Numbered from the stretch's first letter, positions 8,563 to 17,238 are shown. The stretch: DNA of 40,070 nucleotides from CAZIRF01 sp964541755 (GCA_964541755.1 CAZIRF010000027.1:1-40070); one strand, 5' to 3'. Program-made: numbers and translations. Notes: generated by a model not told the origin, from the sequence alone.

Positions 8563-9329
8563 TGCCCTCACATACCGACGATCCTCTCAATATTGCGACC
8601 GATGCCGCCGCCCTCCTTCTCGAGGCGGGCAGCGAGACCTATCGGGCAGAGGATTGCGTCGTACGCCTCTCGCAGGCCTGGGGTCTTGAAGGGGTAGAGT
8701 GCTTCGCCATGCCGACGGGGCTCATCGCCAGTGTCAACGGACGCAGCATGGAGCGCTGCTCGATTGTGCGTCGTATCAGCACTCGAAACGTGGATCTCGA
8801 CCGCATTGCAAAGCTCAGCGCCCTTATCGAACAGGCAGAATCGGGCAGTCTCGATGTACGTTCCGGTCGTTTGGCCGTCGATGCAATACGCAAAGCACCG
8901 CTTCCCGCCCTCGGGCCGGCTACCCTGGCTTCTGCCGCCTGTGCCGCTTTCTTTGCCCTTCTTTTTGGAGGGGCTCTGCCGGATGCCCTTTCGGCAGCGG
9001 GTGCCGGTGCGCTTATCGCCCTTGTGCGCGGTGCGCTCGCCCGCCGTGCTGTTCCCGATTTTCTCATGTACATCATATGCGGGATGATTACTGCTGCCCT
9101 CGCCGTGACCCTTAACGCCACCGGTTTTCTGGATTCGGTCGATCTCATGATCATTGCGTCCATCATGCTGCTCGTTCCGGGGCTCTCGACGGTAACGGCC
9201 ATTCGCGACACGATTGCCGGCGACCTCGTGGCAGGGGTTGCCCGCCTTGCCGAGGCCTTTATTACCGCAGCCGCCATCTCCATGGGGGTAGTTATTCCCC
9301 TGGCCCTCGAAAGGATGCTTCTGCTATGA
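8562..9329 (+). CDS. ThrE/YjjP-type exporter subunit (large half)
   Basis: This 255-residue protein matches the ThrE_1 (DUF1212, YjjP-like) family in size and layout; E. coli YjjP has 256 residues. A soluble N-terminal domain (about 1-110, with ETYRAEDCV and FAMPTGLIAS) is followed by about five hydrophobic helices from residue 125 to 252, including MLLVPGLSTVTAIRD, the conserved motif of this family. With the next gene it forms a split two-part inner-membrane transporter. Relatives export threonine and serine (ThrE) or succinate (YjjPB). The substrate here cannot be decided from sequence. It is translationally coupled on both sides, by TGATG upstream and ATGA downstream. Confidence 0.9.
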   Translation: MPSHTDDPLNIATDAAALLLEAGSETYRAEDCVVRLSQAWGLEGVECFAMPTGLIASVNGRSMERCSIVRRISTRNVDLDRIAKLSALIEQAESGSLDVRSGRLAVDAIRKAPLPALGPATLASAACAAFFALLFGGALPDALSAAGAGALIALVRGALARRAVPDFLMYIICGMITAALAVTLNATGFLDSVDLMIIASIMLLVPGLSTVTAIRDTIAGDLVAGVARLAEAFITAAAISMGVVIPLALERMLLL

Positions 9330-9769
9330 GTGTCGGCCTCGAACTCCTCTGGGCGGCCCTCGCGGCCGGTGCTTTTGCCCACATCTTTCGGGTGCGCGGT
9401 CCGGACCTTGCCTTCTGTGCGGGAGGAGGGGCCCTCGTATGGGCCGTCTGGCTGATATGCCTGCACCTCACCGCTTCGGAACCCTTTGCCGCGCTTGTCG
9501 CCACGACCATGGCGACCTTCTGGGCAGAGCTTTCTGCCCTGCTTCGCAAAAAAGTGACGATCCTTTTTTTGGTGTCGGTCATCATGCCCTTGGTTCCCGG
9601 CGGCGGCATGTACCGCACCATGCGCAGCATGCTCGAGTCCAGCTGGGACCTCTCCCTCGAACTGGCCCTGGCCACCCTTCTCAATGCCGGGGCAATGGCC
9701 GCCGGGGCGGCCTTCGGGGCTTCGATTGTCAGGATTCTGCGGGGGGGGCGTCTTCGGGGGCGTCTTTAA
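9326..9769 (+). CDS. ThrE/YjjB-type exporter subunit (small half)
   Basis: This 147-residue, nearly all-hydrophobic protein has four to five predicted membrane helices and the family motif IMPLVPGGGMYRTM. It matches the ThrE_2 (DUF3815, YjjB-like) family. It starts inside the stop of the preceding subunit (ATGA), the usual arrangement for this pair. Its last 41 bases overlap, on the opposite strand, the end of the CNNM/CorC gene, so no separate terminator fits between them. The C-terminal tail RGGRLRGRL is short and basic, consistent with a cytoplasmic end. Confidence 0.9.
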   Translation: MSVGLELLWAALAAGAFAHIFRVRGPDLAFCAGGGALVWAVWLICLHLTASEPFAALVATTMATFWAELSALLRKKVTILFLVSVIMPLVPGGGMYRTMRSMLESSWDLSLELALATLLNAGAMAAGAAFGASIVRILRGGRLRGRL

Positions 9770-11066
9770 GCGGCGGCCAGACAATGACTTTGTCGATGCG
9801 ATTACCGTCCATGTCGACGATCTCGAACTGGTGCTGTTCCCAGTCGAAACGCTCCCCGGTTCGGGGGATGCGCCCCAAACGGTCGAAAATAAAGCCGGCG
9901 AGGGTGTGAAATTCCTTATGCTCCCCAATCAAGTCCTGCCACTGGAGTACTTCGATAACCTCGTCCAGATTGCTCATGCCGCCTATCAGCCATGAACCAT
10001 CTTCCCGTCGTACGAGCATTTCGTCTTCATTTTCTTCCCGTGAAAAATCTCCGGTTATTTCTTCGATAAGGTCCGATACCGACAGGGTGCCGGCGAGTCC
10101 CCCGTATTCATCGAGTATCATGAGCAGGTTGTGGTCGTTTTTCCCAAAGACTTCGAAGGCCTTGAGGGCCGACATGGTGCCGGGAACGAATACGGCCTTG
10201 TGGCATAGCAGTTTAAGGCTGATAGTCTCTCCTGCCAGAAGCGCTTCGAGGAGCACCCGGGCCTGAACCGTACCGCTCACGTTGTCGATGTTGTCGTCTT
10301 TGACCACCGGAAATATGTCGATGCGTGGGTACTCTTTCAGTATTGCCCGAATTGCCTGTTCATCTGCATCCATGTCGAGATAGACAATCTCTGCCCGATG
10401 GGTCATGAATGCCTCAACGGGGCGGTCCCCCAGGTAAAAGACCCCCTCAAGCATATCCCGCTCGTTCTTTTGCACGATACCGGAGTGCTCTGCTTCTTTA
10501 AGGGCCATGTGAATTTCCTCTTCGCTTACGGCCTCGTTCGACTGGCGTTTGACACCAAGTATGGCGAGGATGGCATTTGAAGAGCCCGAGAGGATCCACA
10601 CGACGGGCTTGAACAGGAAGGCAAAGATATCGAGAACCGGTATGACCAATTTGGCAATCTTTTCGGGGTTTGAGAGGGCAAGTTGTTTGGGGACCAATTC
10701 ACCAAGGACGATGGAGAGAAAGGTAATACCGCTCACCACGATTGCCATTGAAAGGAATGCTGCGCAGGATTCGAGGCCCGGAAGGGTGGACAGTCCTCGT
10801 GCGAGCGGTTCGGCCAGACGGGCACCGCCAAAGGCCCCGGCGAGGGTGCCTATCAGTGTAATACCGGTCTGTATGGTTGACAGAAAACGGGAAGGTTCCT
10901 CATTGGCGGCGAGGACACGCCTCCAGGCTTTCTTGCCGCCTTCTGCACGCGCCTTGAGCTTTGAGCGACGCGAGGAGACGAGTGACATTTCCGAAAGCGA
11001 AAAGAATCCGTTTACCAGGATAAGCGCGAGGATGAGGGGTAATTCCCAAGACGGGGGGTCTTCCAT
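9729..11066 (-). CDS. CNNM/CorC-family transporter-associated protein (hemolysin-like)
   Basis: This 445-residue inner-membrane protein has the layout of the CNNM/CorC (TlyC, YfjD) family. The N-terminal membrane domain (about 1-200, including GELVPKQLALSNPEKIA) is followed by a CBS-domain pair (about 205-335; MTHRAEIVYLDMD and LMILDEYGGLAGTLSVSDLIEEI) and a CorC_HlyC C-terminal domain (about 345-430; HTLAGFIFDRLGRIP). Relatives are implicated in magnesium or cobalt efflux; some were once called hemolysins. It lies 35 bases downstream of the XRE regulator on the same strand and may be cotranscribed with it. No good Shine-Dalgarno precedes the ATG. A TATAGC hexamer just upstream could serve as its own -10. 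The 3' end overlaps the yjjB-like gene. Confidence 0.92.
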   Translation of the reverse strand: MEDPPSWELPLILALILVNGFFSLSEMSLVSSRRSKLKARAEGGKKAWRRVLAANEEPSRFLSTIQTGITLIGTLAGAFGGARLAEPLARGLSTLPGLESCAAFLSMAIVVSGITFLSIVLGELVPKQLALSNPEKIAKLVIPVLDIFAFLFKPVVWILSGSSNAILAILGVKRQSNEAVSEEEIHMALKEAEHSGIVQKNERDMLEGVFYLGDRPVEAFMTHRAEIVYLDMDADEQAIRAILKEYPRIDIFPVVKDDNIDNVSGTVQARVLLEALLAGETISLKLLCHKAVFVPGTMSALKAFEVFGKNDHNLLMILDEYGGLAGTLSVSDLIEEITGDFSREENEDEMLVRREDGSWLIGGMSNLDEVIEVLQWQDLIGEHKEFHTLAGFIFDRLGRIPRTGERFDWEQHQFEIVDMDGNRIDKVIVWPPLKDAPEDAPPAES

Positions 11067-11101
11067 AATGGTGGCACTCTAGCACGCTATACGCGTTCGC
11101 G

Positions 11102-11434
11102 CTAGTCTCCGTTTTCCTCGAGAGAAGGCAGGTATTTGCGAAAAATATCGGTTATACCTTCATCAATTGAGGTTTTTATTGAATATATTGCAGATATGGT
11201 GTGTTCGCTGCCACGGGTATTCGCGGGCATGAGCAGTTCATAGGTCCCGATACCAAGCGCCTTCGCGAGGGCTTCCAGACTGTCGATGGAGGGGGTTCGA
11301 TTGCCCAGTTCAATCATTGCGAGGTAGCCGGTGGACAACTGTGCCCGTTCGGCGAGAGCTGCCTGGCTCAAATCCAAGGCCGTACGTGCCATCTTGAGAT
11401 TTGACGCAATGATGTCTGCCAGTTCTTTGGTCAT
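11102..11434 (-). CDS. XRE-family transcriptional regulator
   Basis: This 110-residue protein has a helix-turn-helix of the Cro/C1 type at about residues 8-65 (MARTALDLSQAALAERAQLS, then TGYLAMIELGNRTPSIDSLE). A short helical tail follows and probably mediates dimerisation. It is transcribed from a promoter that shares its -35 with the divergent gene at 11513, so repression of both from one operator is plausible. The downstream CNNM/CorC gene is likely in the same transcription unit. Ligand and operator are not identifiable from the sequence. Confidence 0.9.
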   Translation of the reverse strand: MTKELADIIASNLKMARTALDLSQAALAERAQLSTGYLAMIELGNRTPSIDSLEALAKALGIGTYELLMPANTRGSEHTISAIYSIKTSIDEGITDIFRKYLPSLEENGD

Positions 11435-11449
11435 GTATGCCCCGTCAAA

Positions 11450-11478
11450 ATCATAGGGGGCTTTTTCATACTTTGCAA
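11450..11478 (-). promoter_or_regulatory. Promoter for the XRE gene
   Basis: Reading leftward: TTGCAA (11478-11473), 17 bases, TATGAT (11455-11450). TTGCAA is its own complement and also serves as the -35 of the divergent promoter. Confidence 0.6.
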
Positions 11479-11501
11479 TTTACACACAGAGAGTGTATAC
11501 T
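11473..11501 (+). promoter_or_regulatory. Promoter for the gene at 11513, shared -35
   Basis: TTGCAA (11473-11478), 17 bases, TATACT (11496-11501). Only 11 bases separate the -10 from the ATG, so the leader would be about 4-5 bases. Confidence 0.6.
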
Positions 11502-11512
11502 CACACCGAGTT

Positions 11513-12088
11513 ATGAGTGAAAGTAACGGGAAGGCAACGGCCCTTGCCCTCATCCGCGAACGGATGCTCACTGATATTGAACTTTTCAACGATGTTCTGG
11601 ACTCCCGTGATACGGTGATAGTCCCGCGGCTCAAGCTGCGTATGGCGGCGATAGTGTGCGGAATACAATCTCCTTTTCTGGACAATTCCCTTGAAAGAAT
11701 AAACATCGTTCGGCATTTGAAGGAAATTTGTCGTCGCGCTCACACCCTGTCATATGAAATGCTTCCCGACATCCACAGTAAAGAGGCAGTTGTCCTGCTG
11801 GATGCCCGTTTTGCCACTCTGCTCGGGCTCCTTCTTGCCGAGTGTATCGCTGCTTGTTTGGTCTTTGATCTTGTTCTCTATTCAGAGGATCGCAGGGAAC
11901 TGCGTTTCGAGCCCCGCGAAGGGCAGCAGCGTTTGTTCGGGAGTTTTATACGTAAAGATGTCTTTTCCTCTGCGCTGCTTGTCGCCATGCGAGAAGCCGG
12001 TGTCCTCTGTGAAACCGGTTCCGGTTTGACCGTCTCCTGGAGGAGGAGTATCAAGCCTGTTTGCGTTCGGGGACTTCCTCGCGGGTGA
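11513..12088 (+). CDS. Histidine-kinase-like protein of unknown function (degenerate)
   Basis: This 191-residue soluble protein has an ordered layout like a small HisKA_2/HWE-type kinase core. A helical region (RERMLTDIELFNDVLDSRD, then RLKLRMAAIVCGIQSPFLDN) resembles a dimerisation domain with the H-box lost. A later segment (ARFATLLGLLLAECIAACLV) resembles the helix that carries the N-box, but without the conserved Asn. The end (GLTVSWRR) resembles the last strand of the ATPase fold. This reading is inference and no catalytic residue is visible. It may be a phosphotransfer or scaffold protein. It has no Shine-Dalgarno, and its -10 lies 11 bases upstream. The 3' end overlaps the HD-GYP gene by 38 bases. 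Confidence 0.75.
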   Translation: MSESNGKATALALIRERMLTDIELFNDVLDSRDTVIVPRLKLRMAAIVCGIQSPFLDNSLERINIVRHLKEICRRAHTLSYEMLPDIHSKEAVVLLDARFATLLGLLLAECIAACLVFDLVLYSEDRRELRFEPREGQQRLFGSFIRKDVFSSALLVAMREAGVLCETGSGLTVSWRRSIKPVCVRGLPRG

Positions 12089-13211
12089 GTGGGCGCAGAA
12101 TGTGTATCCCGTTCTGTACCGTTTCCATCTGTTGGAGGCGGCCGTCGGGGAAGGGATCGTCCAATATCTGGACGATGGGGAATCGCGGATTTTCCGGGTT
12201 GACGTCAATAACCTGTGCTTTCTTTCCGTTGGTCAGGAGGACGTAGAGTCCGATGGGGTAGATGGACAGGGTGTATACGAGGGCGCGAACTATCTTGTCG
12301 TCATACTGTTTGCCCACATTTTTGAGCAGATCTATCATGCCGGAATACCCGTCTTTTGCGTTTTTATACGGGCGCGCTGTTGTAACCGCCTCATATGAAC
12401 AGGCCACTGCGATTATTTTGGAGTAGAGACTGATTTTTTCGCCGGTGAGTTTGCGCGGATAGCCCAGTCCGTTTTCGCGTTCATGGTGTTCGAGGGCCGC
12501 CACACAAATGCTCAAGGGAAATTGTTGTTCCTTGAGGATGTTGAATCCCAAGATGGGGTGGGTGAGTATGGCTTTGCGTTCTTGGGGCGAGAGGGGGCGA
12601 TTGGTCATGTAGAGCTGCGGTGGCAGTTTGAGCATACCCACTTCGTGGACAACCGAAGCCACCCCCAGCTCTATAAGGCGGTGGTTGGGCAGTTTGAGTG
12701 TATAACCGATAACCAAGGCAATGATGGTGGATCGAACGGTGTGCAGGGCAAGGTAGTTCTGGTTGGCATCCCCTTGATCCTGAATGCGCAGGATGTAACG
12801 ACGATCTTCCTTGATGACCTCACAGAGTTTCTTGACCCATTCGGTGAGTTCTGCGCTGTTGATATCGCCCTTGGTCACATAGCGGGTGAAAAGATTTTCT
12901 ATATATGTCTGGAAGGATTTGTAAAATGCGTGGACAGCGCGGAATTTTTCCGCTTCTCCGGAGGAGCTGGTCGTTGCAGCTCCCTGCTCATCGCTTGTTT
13001 CTTCAATTTCGCCGGAGATCGTTTCCTCCGTGCGTGTCGCCCCGGGAAGACCTTCACTGCGAACTTCCCGAAAGTCCCAGTCAATGAGAGCATTCACCAG
13101 TTCTTTTTTTAGCGGCATCTCCGGGGACAAAAGGATGAATTTCTCATCAAGCATGAGCGGTGCCGAGAAAAAGGATCCGGCCTCCAAATCTTTTATGGCA
13201 TAAGTGTTCAC
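12051..13211 (-). CDS. HD-GYP domain protein with altered HD motif
   Basis: The HD-GYP family contains cyclic-di-GMP phosphodiesterases. A short N-terminal domain (NTYAIKDLEAGSFFSAPL) is the typical lead-in of this family. A charged linker follows, then the HD-GYP domain from about residue 155 onward, counted from this start. Conserved His residues are present (HTVRS, LTHPILG, LEHHERENGLGYP). The defining HD is HE (VVHEVGM instead of LHDIGK), and DG-x-GYP is NG-x-GYP, so metal binding and activity are uncertain. I chose GTG 13211 because GGGGGA lies 5 bases upstream and the family N-terminus begins there. The alternative ATG at 13244 adds 11 residues and has no ribosome site. It may act as a c-di-GMP sensor rather than an enzyme. 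Confidence 0.88.
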   Translation of the reverse strand: MNTYAIKDLEAGSFFSAPLMLDEKFILLSPEMPLKKELVNALIDWDFREVRSEGLPGATRTEETISGEIEETSDEQGAATTSSSGEAEKFRAVHAFYKSFQTYIENLFTRYVTKGDINSAELTEWVKKLCEVIKEDRRYILRIQDQGDANQNYLALHTVRSTIIALVIGYTLKLPNHRLIELGVASVVHEVGMLKLPPQLYMTNRPLSPQERKAILTHPILGFNILKEQQFPLSICVAALEHHERENGLGYPRKLTGEKISLYSKIIAVACSYEAVTTARPYKNAKDGYSGMIDLLKNVGKQYDDKIVRALVYTLSIYPIGLYVLLTNGKKAQVIDVNPENPRFPIVQILDDPFPDGRLQQMETVQNGIHILRPLTREEVPERKQA

Positions 13212-13222
13212 ACGTTCCCCCG

Positions 13223-13251
13223 TTGACCCGTCAGAGCCTTTCATCTATGAT
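13223..13251 (+). promoter_or_regulatory. Promoter for the 13280-15339 operon
   Basis: TTGACC (13223-13228), 17 bases, TATGAT (13246-13251). Start of transcription near 13258 gives a leader of about 22 bases that contains AGAGGAG. Confidence 0.65.
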
Positions 13252-13279
13252 TTTCGGCACGTAAAGAGGAGTAGTTGAC

Positions 13280-14125
13280 GTGAAATTCAAGACCGTTTTC
13301 GTTGTATTCAACACTATTGTGCTGCTGTCATTTCTCATGGTCTTCGCGCTCCCCTTTTTCATCCTCGATGGAGATCATGCCAGTTCTTTTTGGCAGAACA
13401 ATTGGTACGTGCTCCTTGCCCTCGTTCTCGTTCTTGCAGTTGTCAACTCCTATTTTATCGCAAATTGGCGTTTGATGGTATTGCTTGAACGCGAAGATTG
13501 GCCGGCTGTGGGCGAATATCTGGAAAAAGTGGTCATTCGCCGCAAAAATTGGTCGCCCCGTCTTGTGCATCTCTTGGCAAGCACCTATCTCGTCCTCTCC
13601 GATATCACCGCTCTGCGAACGCTGGAAACAAAAGCTGCCCGGGAAAAACCCCGGGCCCTGGAAGATCATGCACTGGTCTTTGGCATCGGGCGCATACTGG
13701 CCAAGGACAGCGCGGGGGCCCGGTCTTTTTTCTCCGAGCGCATAGAGCGGGCCGGGCGGCGGGCCGATGACTGGCTGCGATGGTACCACGGATTCAGTGC
13801 CTTGCTCGACCATGATCACGAGGCGGCCGCTGAAGCCTTTATCAGCCTTGCCCCTCTCTCCAAAGACTACCTCCTCATGGCCCTGTCCCTCTATTACCTC
13901 GAGGATCTCGTCGACGTGTTGCCCTCGGATGCCGCCTCCAACGTCTCCCGCATCATGCCTCTTTTAAAGGATCGCATACTCAAACGCTTTCCCCATCGTG
14001 GGGATTGGGAACGCGAATTGGCCCGTTCCCGCACCGACATCCACGTGGTGGTTCTGTCGCGTACCGTAGCCGATACGAGCAAGCGTCTGTACCCGAATGC
14101 ATTCATGCAAGGGAGTAGCCGATGA
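13280..14125 (+). CDS. Membrane protein with helical-repeat cytoplasmic domain, unknown function
   Basis: This 281-residue protein has two membrane helices near the N-terminus (about 8-29 and 42-61). An alpha-helical domain follows whose pattern of paired helices (WPAVGEYLEKVV, LVHLLASTYLVLSD, DHALVFGIGRILAKDSAGARSFF) recalls TPR-type repeats. I do not recognise the family. The start is GTG 13280, supported by AGAGGAG 8 bases upstream and by the promoter at 13223. It overlaps alaA by ATGA, so the two are translated together, but a functional link is not obvious. Confidence 0.85.
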   Translation: MKFKTVFVVFNTIVLLSFLMVFALPFFILDGDHASSFWQNNWYVLLALVLVLAVVNSYFIANWRLMVLLEREDWPAVGEYLEKVVIRRKNWSPRLVHLLASTYLVLSDITALRTLETKAAREKPRALEDHALVFGIGRILAKDSAGARSFFSERIERAGRRADDWLRWYHGFSALLDHDHEAAAEAFISLAPLSKDYLLMALSLYYLEDLVDVLPSDAASNVSRIMPLLKDRILKRFPHRGDWERELARSRTDIHVVVLSRTVADTSKRLYPNAFMQGSSR

Positions 14126-15339
14126 AATCATTTCCCAAATCTTCCCGTCTCGACGATGTCTGTTACGACATACGCGGTCCGGTTCTCGATGAGGCCCGGC
14201 GTCTGGAATCGGAAGGATCGCAGATCCTCAAGCTCAATATCGGGAATCCTGCCGTATTCGGCTTCAACGCCCCCGATGAAATCCTTCACGATATTATTGT
14301 AAACCTTCCCAATGCCCAGGGCTACAGCGATTCCAAGGGGATCTTTGCCGCTCGCAAGGCTGTTATGCAGGATTTTCAATCGCGCGGTATTCTTGGCGTG
14401 GGGGTGGATGATGTCTACCTGGGCAATGGTGTTAGCGAACTTATCATGATCGCCCTGCAGGGCCTGCTCAACCCGGGGGATGAGGTCCTTATACCCGCGC
14501 CCGATTATCCCCTGTGGACTGCCGCCGTGAATCTCGCTGGGGGAAAGGCCGTTCACTACCTCTGCGATGAAGCGTCGGACTGGAATCCGGACCTCGACGA
14601 CATTCGGCGCAAGGTAAGCGATCGTACAAAGGCCCTCGTGGTCATAAACCCGAATAACCCCACCGGGGCCGTCTACGAACGGAGCATTCTCGAGGGAATG
14701 GTCGATATCGCCCGCGAGCATGAACTCATCATTTTTGCCGATGAGATCTACGACCGCATCCTCTATGAAGATGCCGTTCATACCCCCATTGCCCTCATTG
14801 CCCCCGACATCTTTACCGTCTCTTTCAATGGCCTGTCAAAGGCCTATCGCGCTGCCGGATTCCGTTCCGGTTGGATGGTTCTCTGCGGTAGCAAGAAAGG
14901 GAAAGAGGGGTATATCGAGGGCTTGGACATGCTGGCCAACATGCGCCTCTGTGCCAATGTTCCCGCCCAGTACGCGATTCAAACCGCTCTGGGGGGGTAT
15001 CAGTCGATAAAGGATTTTCTCTTGCCGGGGGGGCGCCTGCGTGAACAGCGGGATGCTGCCGTGGAGCTTATCAACCGAATTCCTGGCCTTTCTGTGGTAA
15101 AGCCACGCGGGGCACTCTATTGCTTTCCCAAGATCGATATCGCCCGATTCAACATTACAGACGACGAGCAGTTCATTATGGATTTGCTGCGCGCCCGCCA
15201 CATACTCCTAGTCCACGGAACCGGTTTCAACTGGAAGGAGCCGGATCACTTCCGGGTCGTTTTCCTGCCCGATGTCGAGACCATAAAGTCGGCGATGGGT
15301 AAAATGGCGCGCTTCTTCGAGACCTACCGCCAGGTCTGA
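14122..15339 (+). CDS. alaA: Alanine aminotransferase AlaA (glutamate-pyruvate type)
   Basis: This 405-residue PLP enzyme of fold type I has the same length as E. coli AlaA and is very similar to it throughout: KSSRLDDVCYDIRGPVLDEA at the start, APDYPLWTAAV, NPNNPTGAVY (176-185) and MRLCANVPAQYAIQTALGGY. The Schiff-base lysine is K240 in FNGLSKAYR, and D207 sits in FADEIYD to pair with the PLP nitrogen. It makes alanine from pyruvate and glutamate in the cytoplasm. The start overlaps the preceding stop (ATGA). Of all genes here this is one of the closest matches to a characterised protein. Confidence 0.96.
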   Translation: MKSFPKSSRLDDVCYDIRGPVLDEARRLESEGSQILKLNIGNPAVFGFNAPDEILHDIIVNLPNAQGYSDSKGIFAARKAVMQDFQSRGILGVGVDDVYLGNGVSELIMIALQGLLNPGDEVLIPAPDYPLWTAAVNLAGGKAVHYLCDEASDWNPDLDDIRRKVSDRTKALVVINPNNPTGAVYERSILEGMVDIAREHELIIFADEIYDRILYEDAVHTPIALIAPDIFTVSFNGLSKAYRAAGFRSGWMVLCGSKKGKEGYIEGLDMLANMRLCANVPAQYAIQTALGGYQSIKDFLLPGGRLREQRDAAVELINRIPGLSVVKPRGALYCFPKIDIARFNITDDEQFIMDLLRARHILLVHGTGFNWKEPDHFRVVFLPDVETIKSAMGKMARFFETYRQV

Positions 15340-15345
15340 GGACAT

Positions 15346-15385
15346 AAAAAAGGCGATGCGCCTGGACGTCGGATGCGCACCGCCT
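15346..15385 (-). terminator. Intrinsic terminator of the signal peptidase-PBP-MptE-like operon
   Basis: On the minus strand an 11-bp stem (AGGCGGTGCGC with GCGCATCGCCT, one G-U pair) and a 13-base loop are followed by six T. It lies 27 bases past the stop of the gene at 15413. Confidence 0.85.
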
Positions 15386-15412
15386 AAGGTTGAGGTTTAA
15401 TCCCCACTTGAT

Positions 15413-17236
15413 TCATATATCGACTCCCCCGGCGTGAACCTTGAATTTTTTTCGTAAAAGATCGTACTGCCAGCGGGCCGATGCCTCCAATTCCCGCCAG
15501 AGCGCCCCAATCCAGGCCAGGTGGTAGCGCATTTTGTCGATGGGTGATTCTTCAAGTACCCGTTCGATGTCCTCACACGAGGAAAAGAGGAACCCCACTA
15601 CTTCTTTCATGTTCTCCTGGCCGCTAAGGGCCTCTGCCCGGTCATGGGCGAAGAGGGCACTCTTGAACATCTCTTCTGTATCTTTGTCTTTGAAGCTTTT
15701 TTCGTCTCCCCTGGGCAGATCGCAGGCCAGCGCCTCTTCGCAGAGTACTGCTGCTTCTTCACAGGCTCTCTGCAAGCGGCAAAGCTGCTTCGCAAGCAAG
15801 TCGATTGCCCTGTTGAATGTCCTTTCGCGCGTTTGCTCTGTCGAATCCATGGCGCTTTGCACGGCTTTGAGCCGTTTCTCCTGGCGTGTATCGATTTCGT
15901 GGCGGATTACGGGCAAGGCCAAGAGCTCTTCTGCCTCGAAGCAGTCGATTCCGTCGATGGCGGCCCCCGCATTTCCCAGCGAATGGGTGCGGCAGTGCGC
16001 TTCGCCGGTACAGACGCGCGAAAACCAGGAGACATACATCTTCATACGTGCATCACAGAGAATCGTGCCGCCATCGCGGGCGGGAACCCGGCTGGCCATG
16101 GCGTTTCGGGGTACGAGAAAACTGTCGAGCTCTGCAGGATGAAGGCGTGAGGCCCCCATCAGACTCTTTTCTTCAAAAATCGCCCCCCGCATGTGTGTCC
16201 GGCCGGCAGGGTAGGCGAGGTCGAGACCCAGTACGTGAATGTCCCGGCACCCCAGGGCTCGGCATAGATCCCAGGCGCTCGTTGCCACAGATCCGCCGGC
16301 GGCAAGGGCGCCCTTGGCATCAACTCTGGATTCCAACCAGGAGCCCAGCGGAAAAAGCGACGAAAAGAGATAGCGGTTTTTCCAGGGAAGTCGCCAGAGT
16401 GCCGGCCAGAGGGCCAGTTCGGACACAATCGTGCAAGATGTGGTATCGATGTGATCAAGGTGACGGGCGTTCCAGTATTGCGGGTCGACGGCGAGGACAA
16501 AGTCCGGTGTACAGCCGGCGTCAAGACAGGCGCGAAGGGCGGTATCCACGCAGACGAGTACACAGCGTTCTTTCAAGGCGGGAAGGAGTTCCCGATATCG
16601 ATCAAGAGAAGGACCTGCCGCGACAAGGAGGGCTGGAAGGCCTTCGAAGACTTGGTACAGTTGACGTATGCCGGGAACCTGCCAGGCGAGCTCGGCATTC
16701 ATGACGGTATTGCGAATCCACCGGCGCGCAAACTTTGCCTTTGTCGCTTTGTTGGTGCGCGCTCGCCGGGCGATAAGTCCGATGAGTTCTTCCTGTTCTG
16801 CATACCATTGTACCCGGTCTTGTACGAGGGCTGCATTCTTGAGAATCGCTGGCGGGCGGGACGTGTCCCTCAACAGGTTTGCCAGGTTTTCCTCTGTGCC
16901 GGGCAGCAGTATTTCGAAGCAGGGATTGGCCATGAGGTCTTCGAGATTGCGCGTATTGCGAGCCAGTTCGAGGATGGCTGGATCGGCTTCGAGGGCAATT
17001 ATACTGATAGTTTTCTCTGCTTCAGGCCCCGCGTATGGCGCGAAGCGCGCGATGAGGGCTTCTGCCAGATAGCCCAAGCCAAAGCCCAAAAGGACAACTG
17101 TGTTCGATTCGGCAGGGACGCTTGCGGCCAGTCGCTCTGCTTCCCGTATCGGGTCCCGCGGTGAATGTACATACCGGCCTCCCAGCTTGAGGGTTGGCAG
17201 CCCGTTAGCGGCCTGCAAGACGACAGCCGGTGCCAT
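15413..17236 (-). CDS. MptE-like (DUF115 / Maf-type) protein
   Basis: This 607-residue cytoplasmic protein belongs to the family containing 6-hydroxymethylpterin diphosphokinase MptE and Maf motility-associated glycosyltransferases. An N-terminal Rossmann-like part carries VVLLGFGLGYLAEAL (GFGLGY 51-56). The DUF115 core has PALLVAAGPSLDRY (AAGPSL 206-211), VCVDTALRACLDAGCTPDFV and DPQ at 251-253, then GGSVATSAWDLCRALGC. The C-terminal third is helical. Maf proteins attach nonulosonic acids to flagellins, so a surface or flagellar glycosylation role is plausible, but no flagellin or sugar gene lies nearby. ATG 17236 lies 2 bases after the PBP stop (TAAGCATG). The 26 codons upstream read back into the PBP gene. 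It is the last gene of its operon. Confidence 0.88.
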   Translation of the reverse strand: MAPAVVLQAANGLPTLKLGGRYVHSPRDPIREAERLAASVPAESNTVVLLGFGLGYLAEALIARFAPYAGPEAEKTISIIALEADPAILELARNTRNLEDLMANPCFEILLPGTEENLANLLRDTSRPPAILKNAALVQDRVQWYAEQEELIGLIARRARTNKATKAKFARRWIRNTVMNAELAWQVPGIRQLYQVFEGLPALLVAAGPSLDRYRELLPALKERCVLVCVDTALRACLDAGCTPDFVLAVDPQYWNARHLDHIDTTSCTIVSELALWPALWRLPWKNRYLFSSLFPLGSWLESRVDAKGALAAGGSVATSAWDLCRALGCRDIHVLGLDLAYPAGRTHMRGAIFEEKSLMGASRLHPAELDSFLVPRNAMASRVPARDGGTILCDARMKMYVSWFSRVCTGEAHCRTHSLGNAGAAIDGIDCFEAEELLALPVIRHEIDTRQEKRLKAVQSAMDSTEQTRERTFNRAIDLLAKQLCRLQRACEEAAVLCEEALACDLPRGDEKSFKDKDTEEMFKSALFAHDRAEALSGQENMKEVVGFLFSSCEDIERVLEESPIDKMRYHLAWIGALWRELEASARWQYDLLRKKFKVHAGGVDI

Positions 17237-17238
17237 GC

